Source of the DNA: a virus
Length of the DNA: 21,611 nt
Virus record (IMG/VR): IMGVR_UViG_3300021959_000478
Span: 1 to 21,611 of that record
Strand: one strand, 5' to 3'
In this document: piece by piece, positions 1 to 5,700 of the stretch
How the letters are laid out: every line of letters begins with the position of its first letter
Position numbering within the stretch: position 1 is the first letter of the stretch
Position numbers and translations under genes: made by a program
The notes under the pieces: model-generated
Databases searched by the model: none
Seen by the model: only the letters and a program-made list of their open reading frames with translations
Told to the model about the DNA's origin: nothing

Positions 1-1
1 G

Positions 2-913
2 ATTACCATGCTTGACAACGTGCTGGAACATTTTATCTCAGCTATCGTGGACACCAACAACTTGGGCGGGTACACAGCTAACTTTAAACGCTTTAAAAAC
101 TACGTCAAACCGGGCATGGAGGGCTATACAAAGGCGGCTTATTCTGCCTATAGGGAGCGTTCTGTGGGCCTAGGAGCGATGGGATTTCATACCTATCTTC
201 AGGCACACAACATCCCGTTTGAAAGCATGTACGCCACGGCATTCAACCACAGGGCATTCAGTAGCATTAAGACTAAGGCAGTTGAGGCAACAGAACAGCT
301 GGCTGCTGCAAGAGGCGAAGCCCCCGATGTGAGTGGCAGCAACAGGCGCAACGCACACCTTATGGCGGTAGCCCCCAACGCCTCCAGTTCAATCATATGT
401 GGCGGTACAAGCCCGTCCATTGAACCGTTCCGGGCTAATGTGTTTACACACAAGACCCTGTCGGGCAGCTTTAAGGTGAAGAATAAATACTTAGACGATC
501 TAATCTTTGAAATGTTCCCGGGTAACCAGAAAAAACGTGATGAAATTTGGCGGGATATTTCGGCCCATGAAGGGTCTATACAGCACATGGATATCTTCAG
601 CGAGGATCAGAAAGAGATATTTAAAACTGCTCCTGAGATAAATCAGATATGGATTATTGAACACGCACATCAGCGTCAGGACTATATCTGCCAGAGCCAG
701 AGTGTTAACCTATTCTTTGTCCCGCCCAAGGCCACTGAGGCGCAGCAAGTGCATGATGATTATCTACAGTATGTGCATGATGTACACTGGGCGGGGGCCA
801 AGAAGCTGAAGTCGCTGTACTACCTGCGGTCTGATGCTGCTAGGTCAGCAGAGAATGTTAACATCAAGATTCCCCGCATTGATCTGGGCGTTTGTTTAAG
901 TTGTGAAGGTTAG
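2..913 (+). CDS. nrdA: Ribonucleotide reductase class I alpha subunit, C-terminal part (5'-truncated by window edge)
   Basis: This is the catalytic R1 subunit, which reduces ribonucleoside diphosphates to deoxy forms together with NrdB in the cytoplasm. The frame is open to the left edge, so the ATG at base 8 is probably internal and only about the last 303 residues are visible. R1 family signatures seen, numbered from that ATG, are RSVGLGAMGF near residue 51, the active-site/substrate segment NASSSIICGG followed by SPSIEP near 125-140, and the LYY pair near 272 that matches the E. coli radical-transfer tyrosines Y730/Y731. The C-terminus is CLSCEG. Its cysteine pair would regenerate the active-site disulfide; the CxxC spacing is like the eukaryotic R1 end (CLMCGS) rather than the longer E. 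coli spacing. A Shine-Dalgarno for the next gene lies in its last codons, so it probably heads or sits in an operon with nrdB. Subunit identity is firm; subclass is inferred. Confidence 0.95.
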   Translation: MTMLDNVLEHFISAIVDTNNLGGYTANFKRFKNYVKPGMEGYTKAAYSAYRERSVGLGAMGFHTYLQAHNIPFESMYATAFNHRAFSSIKTKAVEATEQLAAARGEAPDVSGSNRRNAHLMAVAPNASSSIICGGTSPSIEPFRANVFTHKTLSGSFKVKNKYLDDLIFEMFPGNQKKRDEIWRDISAHEGSIQHMDIFSEDQKEIFKTAPEINQIWIIEHAHQRQDYICQSQSVNLFFVPPKATEAQQVHDDYLQYVHDVHWAGAKKLKSLYYLRSDAARSAENVNIKIPRIDLGVCLSCEG

Positions 914-918
914 TTACA

Positions 919-1071
919 ATGGGTAAGAATACAGTTAAGGAAGCTAACAAGCTTATAAAAGAAGGCAAGGGTACTAAGGGTACATCCATTGGAAGTGGTG
1001 CTATCAAGCGCAGCACAATGAGTAAACACAAGAAGCGTAACTACAAGGGTTACAGAGGCCAAGGTAGATAG
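919..1071 (+). CDS. Small very basic protein (50 aa) between nrdA and nrdB
   Basis: A 50-residue ORF starts five bases after the nrdA stop. A GAAGGT Shine-Dalgarno overlaps the end of nrdA with 8 bases of spacing. The product is rich in Lys, Arg and Gly (MGKNTVKEAN at the start, a KHKKRNYKGYRGQGR-type tail) and has only one acidic patch. No enzyme motif, cysteine or membrane segment is visible. The charge suggests nucleic-acid binding, but that is inference only. It could be a small phage gene that happens to lie in the nrd operon. The strong Shine-Dalgarno and tight spacing on both sides argue that it is translated. Confidence 0.6.
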   Translation: MGKNTVKEANKLIKEGKGTKGTSIGSGAIKRSTMSKHKKRNYKGYRGQGR

Positions 1072-1073
1072 TT

Positions 1074-1247
1074 ATGGAATGCAAATGTGATCCCGATTCT
1101 TGGGGAACATTAGAAAAGCTGGACATCTGCGACACGCCAGAGTTTGATGATCTTACTGGCACATGCTTCAACTGCTACCATGAACGCAAATGCCACAAAG
1201 AATATTGGGAAGAGTTTGGACAATTTTATTATGGTGAGGAAAAATAA
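1074..1247 (+). CDS. Small cysteine-rich protein (57 aa), possible zinc-binding, directly upstream of nrdB
   Basis: A 57-residue ORF has an AAGG Shine-Dalgarno 9 bases before its ATG, and its TAA directly abuts the nrdB ATG (TAAATG). It has six cysteines: C3 and C5 (CKC), C19, C31 and C34 (CFNC) and C40. These pairs with nearby His (H37, H41) look like a small metal-binding fold. The rest is acidic and aromatic (KEYWEEFGQFYY). It lacks the CxxC plus cis-Pro pattern of a glutaredoxin or thioredoxin, so it is not one of those in any obvious way. A redox or zinc-binding accessory role next to RNR is a guess from context; the family is not recognised. Confidence 0.65.
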   Translation: MECKCDPDSWGTLEKLDICDTPEFDDLTGTCFNCYHERKCHKEYWEEFGQFYYGEEK

Positions 1248-2216
1248 ATGAGCCTGTTAAGCACAAGAGACTACTACAAACCGTTTGACTACCCGTGGAT
1301 GTTTGACTACTACTTCCAGCAGAATCAGATGCACTGGTTCCCCGAAGATGTTCCCCTGCACAATGACGTTAAAGATTGGCAGGACATGAGCAACGAGGAG
1401 AAGAACCTCCTGACGCAGATATTCAGGCTGTTCACTCAGTCAGATGTAGATGTAGGCAGCGGGTATGTTGACCGCTACATGCGCATCTTCAAAAAGCCAG
1501 AGGCCCGGATGATGATGGGTGCGTTTGCCAACATGGAGTCCATACATCAACACGCCTACAGCTTGCTGCTGGATACAGTTGGCATGCCCGAGATAGAATA
1601 CAAAGCCTTTGCTGAATACGAAGAGATGTCTGACAAGCACGAGTACGTCAACAGCCTACGCATATCAGTGAAGGATAAGGGTTCGATTGCTAAGAACCTC
1701 GCCGTGTACAGTGCCTTCACCGAGGGACTACAGTTGTTCAGCAGCTTTGTTATCCTGCTAAACTTCCCCCGCTTTGGGCGCATGAAAGGTATGGGGCAGA
1801 TAGTTAGTTACAGTATTAAAGATGAATCCCTTCACGTTGAAGCCATGACCCGCCTGTTCCGTGAGTTTATTCAGGAGAATCTGGATATATGGACAGATGA
1901 TTTCAAGAAAGAAATCTATCAGGCATGCCGGGACATGGTTAGGTTGGAGCAGAAGTTTTTGGATTTAGTATTCGAGATGGGTGATATCCGAGGATTGAGT
2001 CGATCAGAGATGAGTGATTATGTTCATTATATAGCTGACCGTAGACTGCTACAGCTGGGCCTCAAGCCCAACTACAAGGTTAAGGACAACCCGTTGCATT
2101 GGCTTGATGACGTACTGGGCGTTGAACACCAGAACTTTTTTGAGGGCAGGGCAACAGCCTACATGAAAGCAGGACTGCGCGGTAAGCAGGAGAATGTGGT
2201 ATGGAAGGGAATCTAA
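1248..2216 (+). CDS. nrdB: Ribonucleotide reductase class I beta subunit (radical-generating R2)
   Basis: This is the R2 subunit, which holds the dimetal centre and generates the radical used by NrdA. The 322-residue length is within the usual range. All expected ligands are visible and correctly spaced: D66, then E97 and H100 in MESIHQHAY, then E159 in EGLQLFSSF, then E193 and H196 in KDESLH. The radical tyrosine is Y104, seven residues after E97 as in E. coli (E115/Y122), so this is a tyrosyl-radical type enzyme. The C-terminus (FFEGRATAYMKAG) carries a Tyr like the E. coli tail Y356 region used for subunit interaction and radical transfer. A GAGGA site 7 bases upstream supports the start. 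It follows the small Cys-rich gene without a gap and overlaps the next ORF by 16 bases. All residues needed for activity appear present. Confidence 0.97.
   Translation: MSLLSTRDYYKPFDYPWMFDYYFQQNQMHWFPEDVPLHNDVKDWQDMSNEEKNLLTQIFRLFTQSDVDVGSGYVDRYMRIFKKPEARMMMGAFANMESIHQHAYSLLLDTVGMPEIEYKAFAEYEEMSDKHEYVNSLRISVKDKGSIAKNLAVYSAFTEGLQLFSSFVILLNFPRFGRMKGMGQIVSYSIKDESLHVEAMTRLFREFIQENLDIWTDDFKKEIYQACRDMVRLEQKFLDLVFEMGDIRGLSRSEMSDYVHYIADRRLLQLGLKPNYKVKDNPLHWLDDVLGVEHQNFFEGRATAYMKAGLRGKQENVVWKGI
2188..2192 (+). promoter_or_regulatory. Ribosome binding site (AGGAG) inside the end of nrdB
   Basis: AGGAG lies 8 bases before the ATG at 2201, within the last codons of nrdB. It is the main reason for taking the overlapping start at 2201 for the 72-residue gene rather than the later in-frame ATG at 2264. 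It implies translational coupling with nrdB. Confidence 0.6.
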
Positions 2217-2419
2217 TATCTTTTAAGCTTCTGATTAATTTACAGGGTGACCTGATAACAGAGATGAGTATGCTGCCAAAAGATAAAATAAACAAGGTAT
2301 TTAAAAAAGAGGATGCCCCGCTAATTCATAAAGCAATTAGCGAGGCTGAGTTAAAGTTGGAGGGATTACACAAATATCTTGAGGATGAAATTTGTGCTTT
2401 TAATAACTCCAGACTGTAG
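2201..2419 (+). CDS. Hypothetical protein (72 aa) overlapping the 3' end of nrdB
   Basis: A 72-residue ORF overlaps the last 16 bases of nrdB in another frame and is preceded by a good AGGAG site. The product is Lys/Glu-rich and predicted helical in its second half (KAISEAELKLEGLHKYLEDE), with no cysteines, membrane segment or motif that I recognise. An internal ATG at 2264 would give a 51-residue form, but its upstream signal is weaker. It is the last + strand gene, and its stop lies 20 bases inside the 3' end of the convergent M15 peptidase gene. Function is unknown; a helical bundle or small regulatory protein is possible. Confidence 0.6.
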   Translation: MEGNLISFKLLINLQGDLITEMSMLPKDKINKVFKKEDAPLIHKAISEAELKLEGLHKYLEDEICAFNNSRL

Positions 2420-2756
2420 GGCGAATGCCTTCGTCTAGGTCATCGATGTGGATGAAGCGACCCGAGCCTTTCTGGTTAATACCTATACCAGTAAACCCGG
2501 AGTTGATAGCAGCCTGTACTAGCTTATAGGCGTTCTCGTGGGTTACGCCTATATCAATTGCACGACCACTAGCATGTGCGCCCGGAGTAGACTTTTTAGC
2601 TTCTATTGGGTGTTCCGGGCAGCGATATGCGCTGGTGACGGGGAAGGGAAACCCTAACTCTTCACGCAGCTTCTCTACTTTCTGCATGAAGTCTTCGTTC
2701 ATGCCACTCTCCCCGCAGTGGGAGCATTTCAGTTCATTCTCTGTGAAGTACTTCAT
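2400..2756 (-). CDS. Peptidase M15-type (M15A / DD-carboxypeptidase-like) protein, probable endolysin
   Basis: A 118-residue peptidase M15_3-type domain protein, likely to cut cell-wall peptides at lysis (or during entry if packaged). Counting from the chosen start, the metal-binding and catalytic pattern of the family is visible: TSAYRCPEH near 41-49, H61 and D68 in HASGRAIDIG, H103 in FIHIDD, and the closing RPTVWSY. An N-terminal CxxC (KCSHCGESG) is an extra pair typical of many phage and bacterial relatives. The start is the ATG at 2756, which overlaps the stop of the giant gene as ATGA. A start three codons earlier (2765) is possible but less natural. There is no signal peptide, so export would need the holin about 13 kb upstream in the same strand block. 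An endolysin role is inferred; zinc peptidase family membership is well supported. Confidence 0.9.
   Translation of the reverse strand: MKYFTENELKCSHCGESGMNEDFMQKVEKLREELGFPFPVTSAYRCPEHPIEAKKSTPGAHASGRAIDIGVTHENAYKLVQAAINSGFTGIGINQKGSGRFIHIDDLDEGIRPTVWSY
2411..2436. terminator. Weak hairpin at the convergent gene junction
   Basis: A small inverted repeat surrounds the + strand stop. AGAC (2411-2414) pairs with GTCT (2433-2436), and AGGGC (2418-2422) pairs with GCCTT (2427-2431, one G-T wobble) around a GAAT loop. There is no T-tract on either strand, so it is not a classical intrinsic terminator. It is listed because it sits exactly where the two convergent operons meet and could slow both transcripts. 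Confidence 0.2.
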
Positions 2757-5700
2757 GCTGCACAAGCCTTCATGACCTTACCGCCACGCCCACGTTTCTG
2801 TCTCTTGACTATCTTGGGATAGAATATCTTTCTATCTCTTTCTGCTTCTTCAGGAGTGTTGTATCCTTTGACAATACCTTTGTCAATTAAAGGCTTCCAA
2901 CGATTAATAATGTTGTCATAGCCTTTTATCTTTTCCCCGGTGGCTGGATCATATCCGGGCAGCAGGTATTCCTTACCGTTATACTCAACACCAGTAATAA
3001 ACATAGTCATAGTGTCCCCGTTATCCTTCCTTGCTTTATCCTCTGCGATAACAGAATCATGGAATGCCTGAAAGAACTGTGCATTTTCTGGGTGAATAAG
3101 ACCGCCTTCTCTGTAGCCATGCAACTCCTGACTTTGGGCGGGAGTCATGTACCTAGCTTGCTGCTCATTTATTAACTTGGTTATGCGCTCTTCTGCTTCA
3201 GCCCTGTCTTTAGCTTGCATTGCAAACCCAAGGTTGTTGTTGAACTGATCCATCTCCCGTTCAGGGACGTTAGATATAATTTCTCTAGCGTTGATAAAGA
3301 ACTTAGCTGCATCAGGACGCTTAGAGTTTTTAGCCAGCCAGCCTAAAGCAAGATGTCTAGCTGCATCTCCCCGTCCGTCCATCTCTTCCTTCTGTCCATA
3401 CTTCTTACCAAGAGAGTTAGCCCACTGGATATCCTCTGGGGTCATGCCAAAGAAACGAGTAGCTTGTGTACCTGCTACATTAGCACCCTTCCTTAGTTTG
3501 TTGGCAATAGATTGGAAGATAGACTTAGCTATTTTACCGCCTTCAACATAGTTACTTCTAGGATCATTTATATCAAACAATGAGGCATTGAAGGTTTTAA
3601 ATTGGTTTGGTCTAAACAGTATGTAAGAGTAGGGGTCTTCTCCGGGGCCGGAAAGTTCAACCTTATTCATATACTTGATAGAATCAAATCCTAACTTTTC
3701 TAACTCTTCTCTAAATCTTTTAGAGAATGCCCACATTTTTAATCTGTCTAATGGGTCAGAAGATTTTCCAACAATACCAGAAGCTAAAATATCTTTTGCA
3801 AGTTGATCTAAACCAGCCAAAGCTGCGCTTCTGTTTTTATCTGACATGTTAAGCAATCTAGCAGACTGTTCAACAATTGCATTAATAGTATCTCTTCTTT
3901 CTAATGGGTCACCCAATCTAGAATAAACATCCCAATGCGCACCATCTTTTAATTCAAGAGGATTACGAACTTGTATATATCCTTTCTGGACAGCTATTGG
4001 TTTAATAAATTCTGCATCTTTAGCTACATCTGACTGATCTTTAAAAAACCTATCTGTTTGTTCTTTAGTAAAGATAGCCCCTGTAAAATCTGGCATATCC
4101 CTTCTATCGTACATGGCTTGTCTAGCTATAATATGAGAACTTCCTGAAGAACCTACATGCATACCTATTTCATCAGAGCCAGCTATTGCAAGATCAAATT
4201 CAGTATCCTGTCCTGAACTAGTTGCCCTGTAAACAGGTTCTTTTTTATCTGACCTTTCGGTGTATGCTTTCCTACTTTCATTTCTAGATGCTTCACTCAC
4301 AACAGGCGGGGTGTAATCTGAACTAGTAATTTGTGGCATATCGCCAAAAACTTCATCTATCATATCCATAATTTCAGGATTGTTCTTGGCTTCTAGTTCT
4401 AATAAATACATATCCTCCCTTATAGACTCAACTTTAGGATTAGGGATTTCCTCACCCTGTTTTGTTCGGGTAATATAAGGTTCTGTTACTGCCTCTTCAT
4501 AATTAGTTATCCGACTTAACGGACTACCTTCGCCTGTCTCCCCAGTTATTTCTTGGAACACTTCATTCAGGTAATCATTAGCTTCATCAAACTGATAGTC
4601 TTCAGGATCAGTTACTTTATCTAAATCAAACTTAACTTTTGTTTCTTCTATAGCTGTAGTTAAGCCGTAGAAAGAATCTTCATCTAAGTTAAAATATTTT
4701 GGGTTAGCAATCTTATCTAAAGGTTCTTCGCTAACTAAAGCTTTTCTTAAAAACTTACTTATGTTTTTAGAAACACCCTTTGCAATTCCACCAGTAACAA
4801 AGCCCTGACGATCTTCTTCATCAATAAAAGCAGTACCCGCCTGTTCGTTGTAAGGCATGCCTGTCATCTTATCTATACGTTCATCAGGTTCTTCAGGTAC
4901 TTTAGGAACATCTAGTACAACACCCCCCTTGGCATACAGGCTAAAGGGCTTCTCTTCCTCGGGAGTTAATGCCTCTTTGATTTTTTTATCTGCATCTCTT
5001 AGGAATTTTCTATAGCCATCTAAAGCTTCTTGCCCACCTACTGTAGATATTGCACCGTAGCCGGGAACTTTTGTTCCCGCAAACTCTGCAATGTTTCCTG
5101 TCCTAACTAACTTTAATGCATCACCAGCTAAAGGCCCAAAAGGAGCAGCTATATAATTTATAGCACCAGTGTCATAATATTTGGCACTGGTTTGCGCCCT
5201 CTGAAACATATCAAGATAAGAGCCAGCACCGCCCCAGCGCAAGAATGCTTTTTGATATGCAGCTGCTGGCCCCTCTTCTTCGCTTGTACCATGGCTTCTA
5301 GCCCAGTTAGTAAACCTAGCTGTCTCGGTCATAATGTAAGCAGCAGCAAATGTTTTAGGCACATTACCCACGGGGTTGTCCACCATTTTGCTAACAGCTT
5401 TTTTAAGAATAGTATTTGTAAACGCAGCCGGATAACCCATTAACAGGAAAAACACACTAGACTTAGGATTAGAATGTAGCAAGGGCTTCAAGCCGGAGGC
5501 AGCTGATGGGTTAAGGATAACCTCATTGGTGTATCGTCCTGCGCCCTTTTGAATTTGCTGCATAAAAGGATCGTCAGTTTTCATACCGCCGTTGTACCAA
5601 GCCAGCGCATCATCTACTTTAATTCCAAACTCAGCTAACTCCCTGCGCTTGTTCATTATGCGTCTGCTTGCAGCCAGCCCCTGATTCTGTCCGATAGCTT

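Noticed and set aside
1074-1247. Glutaredoxin or thioredoxin identity for the Cys-rich protein upstream of nrdB
   Set aside because: It is too short (57 residues), has six scattered cysteines and lacks the cis-Pro and fold motifs of those proteins.
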